Positions 7,830 through 16,314 of a stretch of 64,000 nt of DNA are shown here, piece after piece (position 1 is the stretch's first letter; each line of letters begins with the position of its first letter). Source of the DNA: Streptomyces sp. CB02009 (GTDB lineage: Bacteria > Actinomycetota > Actinomycetes > Streptomycetales > Streptomycetaceae). The stretch is taken from contig NZ_LIVV01000014.1 in the NCBI RefSeq assembly GCF_001905825.1, positions 1-64,000 on the forward strand. Reading direction: 5' to 3'. The notes below the pieces were generated by a model. It had not been told where the DNA came from. It was given only the letters and a program-made list of their open reading frames with translations, and made no database searches. Both the position numbers and the translations under genes were made by a program.

Positions 7830-8519
7830 TCAGGCAGAGGGACGCTGCCTGGTGCCGCCGCCGCTGCCGTTCAGCGGGATCAGGCTCTCCAGGTGAGAGC
7901 CCTTTACCCAGGAGCCCAGCAGGTCGCGGTGCAGGGCCACGACGTCCTGGCGCAGCGCCAGGCCCAGCGCGTCCCTCGTGAACGCGCGGCAAGTGGTGAC
8001 GAACAGGGCGACGTCCGCCCGGTGCTCGAGACGGGCGGTGCCGACGAACTTCTGCATGTCCTGGGAGGACACGCTCCGATGCGCCGCGTACTTCTTGCAC
8101 TGGATGACCAGCTTGCGGCCGTCGGCCAGATAGCCGACGACGTCCGCGCCCAGGTCGCCGCTCTTGCCGCTGACGACGACCTTTGTGCAGCCGTCCCGCC
8201 GGCACAGCTCCGCGACGTACGTCTCGAATTCCTGCCATGTCAGGGCGTCGACCTGGGCCATGGACAACTCGCGCGCTCGGGCCTCTTCCTGTGCCCGCCA
8301 CGCGCGGTCCCGGCTGACCGCCTGGCGGTGCGCCCGCAGCAGCGCCCAGCCGGACCCGCCCAGCGCGGCCGCGGCGAGCACCGTCACCAGGGCGGGCCAC
8401 ACCGTCGACCAGTTCGCGGCGACCCACACGATTGCGGCCAGCGCCGCCACCGCGCCCCAGCCCTGCAGCTGCCTGCGGGGCTGCTTCTTCAAGCGCTGGC
8501 GCCGTCGTCGTGCCGCCAT
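7830..8519 (-). CDS. membrane-anchored Mrr-like restriction endonuclease domain protein
   Basis: The N-terminus is strongly basic and followed by two hydrophobic helices (about residues 22-60, AAIVWVAANW and WPALVTVLAAAALGG). The C-terminal half has the Mrr-type PD-(D/E)XK pattern: TWQEFETYVAELCRRDG, then GADVVGYLADGRKLVIQCKK with the Asp and Gln-X-Lys catalytic residues. ATG at 8519 follows GGGGGAG closely; the in-frame GTG at 8522 is less likely. Such proteins are nuclease-like and common on Streptomyces plasmids and subtelomeres. The substrate is unknown, and a defence role is inferred from family only. Confidence 0.75.
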   Translation of the reverse strand: MAARRRRQRLKKQPRRQLQGWGAVAALAAIVWVAANWSTVWPALVTVLAAAALGGSGWALLRAHRQAVSRDRAWRAQEEARARELSMAQVDALTWQEFETYVAELCRRDGCTKVVVSGKSGDLGADVVGYLADGRKLVIQCKKYAAHRSVSSQDMQKFVGTARLEHRADVALFVTTCRAFTRDALGLALRQDVVALHRDLLGSWVKGSHLESLIPLNGSGGGTRQRPSA

Positions 8520-8595
8520 CACTCCCCCGCCCCTTGGGGTCGTGATCCGCAGTGCGCGCCGGCGGGCGCTGTCCAGACGGTGTGTGGGAAGGGGC

Positions 8596-8802
8596 TCATC
8601 GGCTGGCCTGAGTGACGCCGCTCGTGAGCTGCCCCAGGATGTTCAAGATCCCCTGACCGGCCGGGGTGGGGGCGAGCAGGACTCCCAGTGCCAGGACGAT
8701 GACAACGGTCAGCTTCTCATCGAAGCGGCTGCGGGCCTCCGTGCGCCGCCGAAGCCTCCAGATGACGACGACTGCGAGTAGCACCGCCACGTTGATGGTC
8801 AC
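8596..8802 (-). CDS. small membrane protein
   Basis: About 68 residues with two hydrophobic segments (INVAVLLAVVVIW near the N-terminus and VVIVLALGVLLA centrally), separated by a basic loop (RLRRRTEARSRFDEK). The start is GTG 8802 or TTG 8805; GGGAGG lies upstream. It is codirectional with, and just before, the Mrr-like gene. Function unknown. Confidence 0.5.
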   Translation of the reverse strand: MTINVAVLLAVVVIWRLRRRTEARSRFDEKLTVVIVLALGVLLAPTPAGQGILNILGQLTSGVTQASR

Positions 8803-8805
8803 CAA

Positions 8806-9014
8806 CCGCCCCGACCTCCCGCCGACCGGCTTTCACCCCACGGACGGCTGGATGCTGCCGCCAGCCTTCTTGTGTAGCGGCACCTTCGTGATGGTGGAGG
8901 CGGGTTGTCGACGAATGGCACAAAGCCATCGGACCTGGCCGAATAGCACGGCGGCGCACTTCGGCCATCACGGCTCGCTCGGCACGCCTTGCACAGCCGG
9001 TAGTCCCGTCCTGC
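8806..9014. other. spacer without recognisable gene
   Basis: No supported gene on either strand. It separates the leftward tap-side operon from the carbamoyltransferase remnant. Confidence 0.4.
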
Positions 9015-9284
9015 GCGCGGTCCGACGCGGTAGCCCCCGGCGTCGTGCACGTCGATGGCACCACTCACCCGCAGGTCCTTGAGGGGGATGAGGCGCCGAC
9101 GGTGGCTGGACAGCTGGACAGACTGTCGGCCCTGGACCATCCGGCGGTATTTCTCAACACGTCGTTCAACGGCCGTGGCGAACCGATCGTGAACACGTCG
9201 TACGACGCACTGTGCGCCTTCCGGAGGATGGACCTGGACTTTCTGGTCCTGGGCGACATGCTCTACGAGAAGCGGAACGGGTGA
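9015..9284 (+). pseudogene. C-terminal remnant of a NodU/CmcH-type carbamoyltransferase
   Basis: The reading SDAVAPGVVHVDGT, then FLNTSFNGRGEPIVNTSYDA and LDFLVLGDMLYEK matches the C-terminal end of O-carbamoyltransferases of the NodU/CmcH family (nLNTSFN-x-xGEPIV signature). Nothing upstream encodes the rest of the ~550-residue enzyme, and a stop interrupts the frame just before 9000. It is a leftover of a lost tailoring gene, perhaps from another secondary-metabolite cluster. Confidence 0.7.
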
Positions 9285-9348
9285 CCGCTGCTAAAACGAG
9301 TCAGGTGGGGTGGTTTTCTGCTCGGTTCGTTGTGCTTGGACTGCTTGG

Positions 9349-9373
9349 GGGCCTATCACGCCGTGATAGGCCC
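9349..9373. promoter_or_regulatory. parS-like palindrome 1
   Basis: A 25-bp perfect palindrome around the core CTATCACG-C-CGTGATAG, upstream of parA. The 15-bp core recurs at 9409-9423 and inside parB. Confidence 0.7.
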
Positions 9374-9408
9374 TCCCCTGTGTGGTCGGGTGAGGGTGGG
9401 TGAGGGGT

Positions 9409-9423
9409 TATCACGGCGTGATA
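9409..9423. promoter_or_regulatory. parS-like palindrome 2
   Basis: TATCACG-G-CGTGATA, the same core as the other sites with the centre base changed; 67 nt before the parA start. Confidence 0.65.
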
Positions 9424-9489
9424 GCCCTGGGAGAGTTCGTAAGTTTGCTAACGCGTCAATGGCAGAAATTGATCTAAGTCGTTAGTAGA

Positions 9490-10746
9490 GTGACGTCCAT
9501 GACGTCACCTGACACGGGCGGCGACCGGGAGAAGGTCGTCACTAAGCTCACCAGCACCCTTCGGCAGGACCTCAAGGTTCGTGCCGCACTCCACGGCCTC
9601 GACATGCAGGACGCCGTCGAAGCCGGCATCACCACCTGGCGGGGACTGGGTTCGAACCCCGCAGCCGTCGACACCGGCGGAGCTGAGACCTACTCCACCT
9701 TCCTTCCCGAAGGGCTGTGGGACGACTTCCGGGACGATTGCAAGGGCCGCGGCGTCTCGCTCACCCAAGGCATCGCCCAGGCCGTCAGCATCTGGCTCGA
9801 GACCAACCCTGTTCCCGAGGTCAAACGTCCTGCGATGGTCCGGCGCATCGTCGTCTGCAACCAAAAGGGCGGCGTCGGCAAGACCGCCATCACCGCCGGC
9901 CTAGGCGAAGCCCTCGCCGAGGACCCTGCCGCGCTCGTGCCGGTACGTGTCTCCAAGCACTTCGCCGCACTTCTGGAAGAAGGCGACCGGCCGGAGGACC
10001 CGCTCGCTCTGGAGGACCTCCCCGGCCTCGGCCAGCGAGTCCTCCTCGTGGACTTCGACCCGCAAGGCCACCTCACCAGGCAGCTCGGGCACGAACTGCT
10101 TCCCATGGGAGGCGACTCGCTCACCAACCATATGGCCGCTGACGGCAAGGGAGAGTTGAGCGACCTCGTCGTCACCGTCAACGAAGGCCGTTTCGGCGAC
10201 AGGCTTCACCTCCTGCCCGCCTGCACCGACGCGTTCCTCCTTGACGTCCGCATCGCTTCCGTCCGTGCGAGGGAGGCCGCGCTCGAGCGCGCCCTGCGCT
10301 CGATCGAAGCCGACTACGACGTCGTGCTCATCGACTGCCCGCCGAGCCTAGGCATCAGCATGGACGCCGCCCTGTACTTCGGTCGTCGCAGGGACAACGA
10401 GGACACCGGCAACTCCGGCGCGCTGATCGTCGTCCAGGCCGAAGACAGCAGTGCCGATGCCTATGGTCTGCTGACCTCCCAGATCGAGGACATGCGGAAC
10501 GACCTCGCCCTGGACATGGACTACCTCGGCCTCGTCGTCAATCACTACGACGCCCGCCGCGGTTTCATCGCCACCTCGTCGCTCCAGGCCTGGATGGACA
10601 TAAAGGATCCCCGAGTCGTCGGCGTCGTCGGCGATCTGAAGGAGCAGAAGGAAGCCGTTCGGGCCAAGCGCCCCCTGCTCGCCTACGCACCCAGGTGTGA
10701 GCAGTCCATCGCAATCCGAGCCCTCGCCCGGGAGATCAGCAAGTGA
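9490..10746 (+). CDS. parA: ParA partition ATPase with an N-terminal RHH-like extension
   Basis: 418 residues. The C-terminal ~300 residues are a ParA ATPase: Walker A NQKGGVGKTA (Lys131), DFDPQGHL, and IDCPPSLG. The first ~110 residues are additional and contain two similar segments (TLRQDLKVRAALHGLDMQDA and FLPEGLWDDFRDDCKGRGVS), each resembling a ribbon-helix-helix module. They may let ParA bind its own promoter. The start is GTG 9490 or ATG 9499; no strong ribosome site is seen. It is coupled to parB by GTGA. Role: segregation of the replicon together with ParB and parS. Confidence 0.88.
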   Translation: MTSMTSPDTGGDREKVVTKLTSTLRQDLKVRAALHGLDMQDAVEAGITTWRGLGSNPAAVDTGGAETYSTFLPEGLWDDFRDDCKGRGVSLTQGIAQAVSIWLETNPVPEVKRPAMVRRIVVCNQKGGVGKTAITAGLGEALAEDPAALVPVRVSKHFAALLEEGDRPEDPLALEDLPGLGQRVLLVDFDPQGHLTRQLGHELLPMGGDSLTNHMAADGKGELSDLVVTVNEGRFGDRLHLLPACTDAFLLDVRIASVRAREAALERALRSIEADYDVVLIDCPPSLGISMDAALYFGRRRDNEDTGNSGALIVVQAEDSSADAYGLLTSQIEDMRNDLALDMDYLGLVVNHYDARRGFIATSSLQAWMDIKDPRVVGVVGDLKEQKEAVRAKRPLLAYAPRCEQSIAIRALAREISK

Positions 10747-11930
10747 GCAAGGCCAAGAACCTCGGCGTCGGTGCCTCCTTCGCGCAGGCCCGCCCGATCA
10801 GCGCCCGCCGCGCCGCGATCGGAGCCGCCACGACCGCCCCCACCGAGGGAGTACCCGACCCCAGCGAGCTTCCGCTCGACCTCATCAGCCAGAACCCCGA
10901 CAACCCGCGCGAGGAACTCCGCGACCTCGACGGCCTGGCCGAGAGCATCCGTGAGATCGGCCTCGTCAACTCCATCACGGTCGCCACCGTCGACGCCTAC
11001 CTGGCCGAGCGGCCCGGGCGGGCAGCGGAACTCGACGATGGAACCCGCTACATCGTCATCGACGGCCACCGCCGCCTCGAAGGCGCGCGCCTCGCCGGGG
11101 CGTCCACGATCCGAGTCAGCGTCAACAACAAGCTCGTCGCTACTGACGAAGCCCTTCTGGAAGCCGCGTTCGTCGCCAACATCCAGCGCGACGACATGAA
11201 CCCCATCGAGCAGGCACACGCCCTCAAGAGCCTCGTCGAGTTCTACGGTTCCCAGAACAAGGCCGCCAAGAGACTCGGCATCGGACAGTCCACCATCTCC
11301 TCCAAGCTGTCCATCCTCGATCTCGACCCGGCCCTCCAGGCTGACCTCGTCGAAGGGCGCCGGACGATCGAGCACGTCCGCAACCTGTCCAAGCTGCCCC
11401 CCGACGAACAGCGGGCCAAGGCCGACGCTCGTGCTCTGGCCGCCGGTAAGAAGGCCACGGCCACCCGCGACCTATCACGCCGTGATAACCCCCGCGCTGA
11501 GGCGCTCCCCTCGAGCGCCGGAACTTCCCGGCCTGATGAGGCGGTGGCCGAGCTATCACGCCGTGATGACTCCAGCAATGCTCCAGATGCCACGAACCGC
11601 TCGGGAGACGACGTTCCGGCCCAGAGAGATGGCTCGGATCCTCGGGATGAGACTTCCCCGTCGGCTTCCGGCCAGCCGGTGGTCGCCACCGCCCCCGATG
11701 CCGCCCATGACCTCCAGCTGCCGTGGCACGACGGCGCAGCCCTGATGGACACCGCCTTCGACCGGCTGGACGCCGACCAGCGGAGCGCGCTCATCCTGCG
11801 GTACTTCCAACGCAGCCAAGGAGTCGAGGCCGTCATCACGGACATGAGAGGAACCCTCCCGCCGCAGGCCCGCTCCTCCCTCGCGGCCATCCTCCAACAG
11901 GTCTCCGCCGGTCTTCTGAACGACGCTTAG
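10743..11930 (+). CDS. parB: ParB partition protein with embedded parS-like sites
   Basis: 395 residues. A ParB/Srx-type N-terminal domain (LPLDLISQNPDNPREEL; RYIVIDGHRRLEGARLAG) is followed by the HTH (KRLGIGQSTISSKL). A low-complexity Ser/Arg/Asp linker (about residues 240-325) contains the repeated peptide LSRRD. Each LSRRD copy is encoded by a TATCACGCCGTGAT palindrome, the same site as upstream of parA, so parS-like DNA lies inside the gene. The C-terminal ~65 residues are probably the dimer domain. GTG overlaps the parA stop. Confidence 0.88.
   Translation: MSKAKNLGVGASFAQARPISARRAAIGAATTAPTEGVPDPSELPLDLISQNPDNPREELRDLDGLAESIREIGLVNSITVATVDAYLAERPGRAAELDDGTRYIVIDGHRRLEGARLAGASTIRVSVNNKLVATDEALLEAAFVANIQRDDMNPIEQAHALKSLVEFYGSQNKAAKRLGIGQSTISSKLSILDLDPALQADLVEGRRTIEHVRNLSKLPPDEQRAKADARALAAGKKATATRDLSRRDNPRAEALPSSAGTSRPDEAVAELSRRDDSSNAPDATNRSGDDVPAQRDGSDPRDETSPSASGQPVVATAPDAAHDLQLPWHDGAALMDTAFDRLDADQRSALILRYFQRSQGVEAVITDMRGTLPPQARSSLAAILQQVSAGLLNDA
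11473..11487. promoter_or_regulatory. parS-like palindrome 3 inside parB
   Basis: TATCACG-C-CGTGATA within the linker-coding part of parB, encoding LSRRD. Core identical to the 9349-9373 site. Confidence 0.65.
11554..11568. promoter_or_regulatory. parS-like palindrome 4 inside parB
   Basis: TATCACG-C-CGTGATG, one mismatch from the consensus, again encoding LSRRD; 81 bp after site 3. Confidence 0.55.
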
Positions 11931-11941
11931 CAGCACCGCGA

Positions 11942-11984
11942 GAAGCCCCTGCTCTCCGCATTCAGGGCGGTGGGCAGGGGCTTC
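11942..11984 (+). terminator. hairpin after parB
   Basis: GAAGCCCCTGC and its perfect complement, with a 21-nt loop, lie 12 nt after the parB stop. Confidence 0.6.
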
Positions 11985-12160
11985 GGCGCACTCAGAGAGC
12001 GGAAAGCCTGCTCCCGCCACAAGGCAACGGCCGAGCGGGGGAGGAGGAGCAGGCTGGTGCAGCAGCCACAGAACGGCGTCGAGGTGTGGGCCCTGCGCGT
12101 ACCGGGCGTCTCTGTGTCCTCACTTGATCTGTCGGCGCTCGACGTAAGGGAGGTCGCCGC

Positions 12161-12690
12161 ATGGACACGTTCGTGCGCGACGCCGACCGGGCGCGCTACG
12201 GCTTCGCTCATGCGGCCCTTCGTACGGTTCTGGCCGGCCTCACCGGCTCGGCGCCGGAGCTGCTCCGCTTCGCCCGTGCTTCCCGCCCATGCTGTGGCGG
12301 GCCGCACGGAAGGCCCGTCCTCACTTCCTCCGCGTCGGTGCCGCATCAAACCCGATCGGTGTCGACGTGGAGCCCGCGCCGCAGCTCGAGGTCGCGGAGC
12401 AGCTCGCGGCAGTCCCGCATCCGGCGGAGTTCAAGGAGATGGGGACCGTACTCCCGGATGACCGACCGGCTGTCATCGCCCGCCTATGGCACGCAAGGAG
12501 GCGTACCTCAAGGGCCTGGGCATCGGACGTGGCCGCGAGTCCTCGGCTGACGGTGTCCGTGGTGACCTGCCGGGCTGGTGCCTGACCGACCTTTCCGTGG
12601 ACAGCGGGTACGCGGCCGTACTCGCGGTCAGCTCCCCCACGCTGTCCACGGTCCGGCTGCGCGTTGCCGGCCTGACCGACCTGTCGAGCC
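12161..12690 (+). pseudogene. broken Sfp-type phosphopantetheinyl transferase
   Basis: The N-terminal part from ATG 12161 (FVRDADRARYGFAHAALRTV; CCGGPHGRPVL) is typical of actinobacterial Sfp-type PPTases. The metal-binding motif IGVDVEP is in a second frame and the KEAYLKGLGIG motif in a third. The SLSHS-like segment expected between the first two is missing. An internal deletion and a 1-nt loss inactivate it. The nearby enediyne PKS carries its own C-terminal PPTase-like domain. Confidence 0.75.
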
Positions 12691-12705
12691 GTCGGAGCGA
12701 CGATT

Positions 12706-12722
12706 GCGCACGAATGAAGGTG
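12706..12722 (+). promoter_or_regulatory. GCGCAA-N6-AGATG motif, copy upstream of the 12804 gene
   Basis: GCGCAC-gaatga-AGGTG starts 98 nt before the next start codon. It closely resembles the copy at 48171 (which also has AGGTG) and the other cluster copies. Confidence 0.5.
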
Positions 12723-12803
12723 CCTGCCCGGACCCGGGATCCATAGCGTGGCCATGCGTCACTCAGGAGTGACTGACTGGAACCCGGACAAGGAGTCCCA
12801 CCC

Positions 12804-13646
12804 ATGTACCTCGCGCAGACAGCTCATGGAGCGCACGGCGCGGCTGGAGCGGCCGGCGCGCACGCAGGCCACGACATGGGAGGGGCGGCCGTCTCGACCC
12901 TCGACACATTGGGAGCCGTCCTCTTCATCGGATGGACCGTGGCGATGTGGCTGGCCGTCGTCGTGCTGGCCTATGCCAACCGAGGCCCGGTCCGGCCGTG
13001 GCTCTACAAGACTGCGGTCGGCCTCATCGGTCTCGGCGTGGTCGGGCAGCTCGGTCACTTCCAGGAGCACGTCTCGCAGGCCGGCTACTGGGTGGCCAAC
13101 CCGACCTCCCCCGCCTGGATGACCCCCTGGGCGATGAGCCTCGCACGGGGCATGGGGCAGATCGACTCGACCAAGCCCGCACTGGGCATGGAGATCCTCC
13201 ACCTCACCGGCAACTTCATCTTCCTCGCGGGCCTCGTCGGCATCGTGCTGATCACCAAGCGGGCAGTCGGGCACCTCAAGTCCCGCAAGTGGGCCAAGAT
13301 GGGCGTCTGGATGCAGACCATCCACGGCATCGAGCACATCGTGCTGACCGCGTCCGTGGCGTTGGGCGCCAGCCGAGCGATCGGCCTGTCCACCTGGTTC
13401 GGCACGATCGATCCGGGGCCGGCGTTGGTGACGTACCGGGTGTGGTGGCACTTCGTCGCCAACCTGATCGGTTCGGGCATCCTCGCCGTCTCCCTCTACC
13501 ACCTGTGGAAGGAGAAGCGAGCGGTCAAGAACGGCTATGTCGAGGTGCAGCCGGAGCAGAAGCCCGCCGACATCCTCTCCTGCGATCTGTTCCCCGTGTC
13601 CGAGGGAGACGTCGTACGCTCGCCCGCTCTGACGAACCGCTCGTAG
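12804..13646 (+). CDS. histidine-rich multi-pass membrane protein of unknown function
   Basis: 280 residues with about five or six hydrophobic helices, for example TLGAVLFIGWTVAMWLAVVV, TAVGLIGLGVVG, ILHLTGNFIFLAGLVGIVLI and WHFVANLIGSGILAVSLYHL. Histidines lie at or near helix ends (HFQEHV, EILHL, IHGIEHIVL, WWHF), a pattern seen in heme- or metal-handling membrane proteins. The N-terminus is His/Gly/Ala-rich (HGAHGAAGAAGAHAGHDMGG). I do not recognise a named family. The motif 98 nt upstream links it to the enediyne promoters, so it may be the leftmost member of that regulon. Confidence 0.8.
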   Translation: MYLAQTAHGAHGAAGAAGAHAGHDMGGAAVSTLDTLGAVLFIGWTVAMWLAVVVLAYANRGPVRPWLYKTAVGLIGLGVVGQLGHFQEHVSQAGYWVANPTSPAWMTPWAMSLARGMGQIDSTKPALGMEILHLTGNFIFLAGLVGIVLITKRAVGHLKSRKWAKMGVWMQTIHGIEHIVLTASVALGASRAIGLSTWFGTIDPGPALVTYRVWWHFVANLIGSGILAVSLYHLWKEKRAVKNGYVEVQPEQKPADILSCDLFPVSEGDVVRSPALTNRS

Positions 13647-13663
13647 CGAGCCACAGACCGTGA

Positions 13664-13696
13664 CGTGTGGGGCCGTGCAACGCGCGGCCCCACACG
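13664..13696. terminator. bidirectional hairpin terminator
   Basis: CGTGTGGGGCCG and its perfect complement with a 9-nt loop, between converging genes. Confidence 0.8.
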
Positions 13697-13704
13697 CGTT
13701 TTCG

Positions 13705-14358
13705 TCAGGAGCCGGCCTCGCTCGCTCCCGACGCCACGAACGCATGGGCCGGGGGAGTGCCTCTTCCCGCCCGGGCCAGGCGGCGCAGGGCGGACAGAAG
13801 GCTGTCACCGAGTACGGTGCCGACGACAAGGCTCTCGGCGAGGCTTCGGGCGTCGTCGCAGGAGCGCAGGACCTCCTCGTCTACTGCCGCGACCTTCTCG
13901 GCCGCCTCCGCGTAGTCGGCGAGGCGATCGGCGAAGCGCTCCTGGCCCAGCTCGCACAAGATGTCCAGAAGCTCCACGACCATCGCGAACTCCGGACCGT
14001 CCACCGGGGCGTCCCACCCCTGGCGCTCGGTGAGTGAGCGGACCGACTCGACGGTCCGCGGGTCCGCGGTGAGCGGGGCGAGCGGTCCCGCGTAGGACGC
14101 GACGGCTGTCATCGACCCTGGGTCGAACGTGCCGTCGGGCTCGTCCAGGGTGGTCACGATGGACCGAATCCTGGAGATGGTCAGGCCGCCGGGGTCCAGG
14201 AGCGCACGGATCAAGCGGAGCCTGTGCACGTGGTCTTCCGTGTAGTGAGCCTGGTTGCTGCTGGTAAGGAGTCCAGAGGGAAGCAGCCCCTCTCGGAGGT
14301 AGTACTTGATCGTGGCGGTGGACACGTCGGTGGTGCGGCTGAGTTCCGCGATGCGCAT
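13705..14358 (-). CDS. MerR-family transcriptional regulator
   Basis: 217 residues. The N-terminal MerR winged HTH is clear (MRIAELSRTTDVSTATIKYY, then LREGLLP and a helix with RLRLIRALLDPGGLTISRIR). The C-terminal ~140 residues form a helical ligand-binding-type domain without a cysteine metal site. ATG 14358 has AGGAG five bases upstream. The gene starts 8 nt after the stop of the large HTH protein behind it, so the two are cotranscribed. The effector is unknown. Confidence 0.85.
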   Translation of the reverse strand: MRIAELSRTTDVSTATIKYYLREGLLPSGLLTSSNQAHYTEDHVHRLRLIRALLDPGGLTISRIRSIVTTLDEPDGTFDPGSMTAVASYAGPLAPLTADPRTVESVRSLTERQGWDAPVDGPEFAMVVELLDILCELGQERFADRLADYAEAAEKVAAVDEEVLRSCDDARSLAESLVVGTVLGDSLLSALRRLARAGRGTPPAHAFVASGASEAGS

Positions 14359-14366
14359 GCGTGCTC

Positions 14367-16049
14367 CTAGAGATGCGGGGATTTCCGTGTGCCGGCGGGG
14401 ACGCCCTTGGCTTGCGGTGCGCCGGTCTCTGATTCGATGCGGCAACGCCAGCACAGACCTCGCGGTGCAGGGCGGCCGCATGTGCCGCCGCGGCCCCGGC
14501 AGCCAATGCCGACCACGGCGGCAGGTGCGGGTTCCAGTGAGGGCGCCGGGTGCGGACGACAGCTCGCGCAGAGGCCAGACCTACCGGGGTGGTGGGGCCG
14601 GTCGCAGTCCGGGCAGCACTCCGCGATGAGCAGGGCGGTTGCCCCGGGACGAGCCGCAGGGATCCAAGGCAGGTCGGCTTCGGAGGTCAGGGCGACGTCC
14701 ACAGCCGTGGTCTCTTTCCGGGCTTCCGCCCGTTCCATGATCGTTTCTCGGCACGCCCGGCATTCCGTTCCGGTTGACCAACGGGTTCCCGATTCGCAGT
14801 CCGGGTCGGCGCAGCCCCAGCGGGGGAGTGCGACGCCCAGGAGCCAGCGTCCAGGGTCCCGAATGTCGGCGAGGAGGGTCTGTGCGAGGCGTTGGGTGAG
14901 CCGGGCCCGCAGGCGCTGAACCTGGGTGCCGTCGTTGAGCTGGCGGGCGATCTCCTGGCCGATGCGCCGCTGCACGTAGGTGTTGATCTCAGGAAGCAGG
15001 AAGCGAACTGGCGCTAGGACGGCGTGGAGTCGTGCGCTGAATGTGAGTTGGGGCCCCCGGTAGGGGCTCGCGCTGGTGCTGTGAATGGTGGGGGAGGCGG
15101 TCGGGATCTTGCTGCCCGCGCGCAGCGCGCGATCCCCCGGTGTCCCGGTGGGGTGCGGTGTCGTGTGGCGGTTTTCCACAGCGTTGTCCACCGCTACTTC
15201 GCCTACGGCGGGTGAGACAGGCATCGCTTCGTTCTCAAGTCGGTCAATCCTTAGGTCTTCCTTGTTCGCGAGCGAACGCGCATCAGGTTGGGAACCTGAC
15301 CGGTCATCAAGAACAGAAGAAGGAACAGCCTGTTGGCCGTGGATGAGAAAGAGGTGGCGTCCCCGGGCTCCGGCTCGCCTGTGGACACTGATCCAGCCGG
15401 ATTCCGCCAGCTCGTCGACGATGCGCCCGGCCGCTTCGGCGGTTAGTGCCTGTCCAGCGCGCGGACCGGAGTGATGGCGCAGGAAGTTGGCGAGGACTCC
15501 CTCGGTGAGGGGGATGCCGCGGACGACGGCGTAGGCGATGACGGCGTAAGCGCGGAGAAGCCGGGGACGCAGGTGTTCGCTCGCCGCGACGGGCAGCCAG
15601 ATGAACCGCTCGGTGGGGCGCAGCGGACGGACCCGGCGGCGTGCGGTGGTGCCGCATCCGCCCGGGAGTGAGCGGCGCTGGCTGTCGGGGAGCTCGATCA
15701 CACCGTCGGGAGCCGTGGCGCGCAGCTGCGCGAGGCCGCGCTGCACGGTCGAGGGAGAGACGCCGAGGTACGACGCGAGGGTGGCTACGCCTGCCGTACA
15801 GCCCTCGGGGCGCAGTCCGAGTGCCTTGACCTTCATGTAGACGCTCAGGGCTGCGTCGGAGTAGTGCGGCGATTCGATAAGCCGCATCGGGACCTTCACG
15901 CGTCCGCGAGGGAAGGGAGCGAGCGTCGATCGGTCGATCGTTGCCCGGAGTTGGCCGGAATCTGTGGGTGAAGAATAGCCATCAATGCCACTTTCCGTCT
16001 CGGAAAGGCGTGCAGAGGGCTGGAGAATCGCAGAACTTTGGTTCATCAT
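14367..16049 (-). CDS. plasmid-type HTH protein with C-terminal zinc-ribbon motifs
   Basis: 560 residues from ATG 16049 (a second ATG at 16046; GGAG upstream). The N-terminal third has a winged-helix pattern (YSDAALSVYMKVKALGL; VATLASYLGVSPSTVQRGL). A second helical domain follows (HAVLAPVRFLLPEINTYVQR). The C-terminus has three cysteine clusters (GCADPDCE...CRAC; CCPDCD...CASC; GTCG...CWRC) that look like zinc ribbons. Proteins of this build are common on Streptomyces plasmids and conjugative elements. Roles in replication or regulation are possible; I cannot choose. Confidence 0.7.
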   Translation of the reverse strand: MMNQSSAILQPSARLSETESGIDGYSSPTDSGQLRATIDRSTLAPFPRGRVKVPMRLIESPHYSDAALSVYMKVKALGLRPEGCTAGVATLASYLGVSPSTVQRGLAQLRATAPDGVIELPDSQRRSLPGGCGTTARRRVRPLRPTERFIWLPVAASEHLRPRLLRAYAVIAYAVVRGIPLTEGVLANFLRHHSGPRAGQALTAEAAGRIVDELAESGWISVHRRAGARGRHLFLIHGQQAVPSSVLDDRSGSQPDARSLANKEDLRIDRLENEAMPVSPAVGEVAVDNAVENRHTTPHPTGTPGDRALRAGSKIPTASPTIHSTSASPYRGPQLTFSARLHAVLAPVRFLLPEINTYVQRRIGQEIARQLNDGTQVQRLRARLTQRLAQTLLADIRDPGRWLLGVALPRWGCADPDCESGTRWSTGTECRACRETIMERAEARKETTAVDVALTSEADLPWIPAARPGATALLIAECCPDCDRPHHPGRSGLCASCRPHPAPSLEPAPAAVVGIGCRGRGGTCGRPAPRGLCWRCRIESETGAPQAKGVPAGTRKSPHL

Positions 16050-16314
16050 GAGGTGGTCTCCTGGCGGGAGGCATAGGGGCCGCTGTGCGGCGGCTTCCTG
16101 GCTCTGGCAGAGCCTGATAGTGCGCGTTTCTGGGGTGGCACCCAGAACGGGCCTTCGCCCGTCGAGTTGGCAGCTCGGCGGGCGGTGTGAATGACCTCTC
16201 AGTGGTGGCTCACTGAGTTTCGGTCGGCGGGGTCCGCCTTGTGGCGGCAGAAGGCCGCCTTGTGACATAGATCACTCCCCCCTTTTGGGTGCTCGTTCGA
16301 TGGCAGGGTTGTGC
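16050..16314. other. spacer upstream of the HTH/zinc-ribbon gene
   Basis: No gene seen. It carries the promoter side of the leftward HTH gene and the 3' end of the leftward AfsA-like transcript. Confidence 0.4.
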
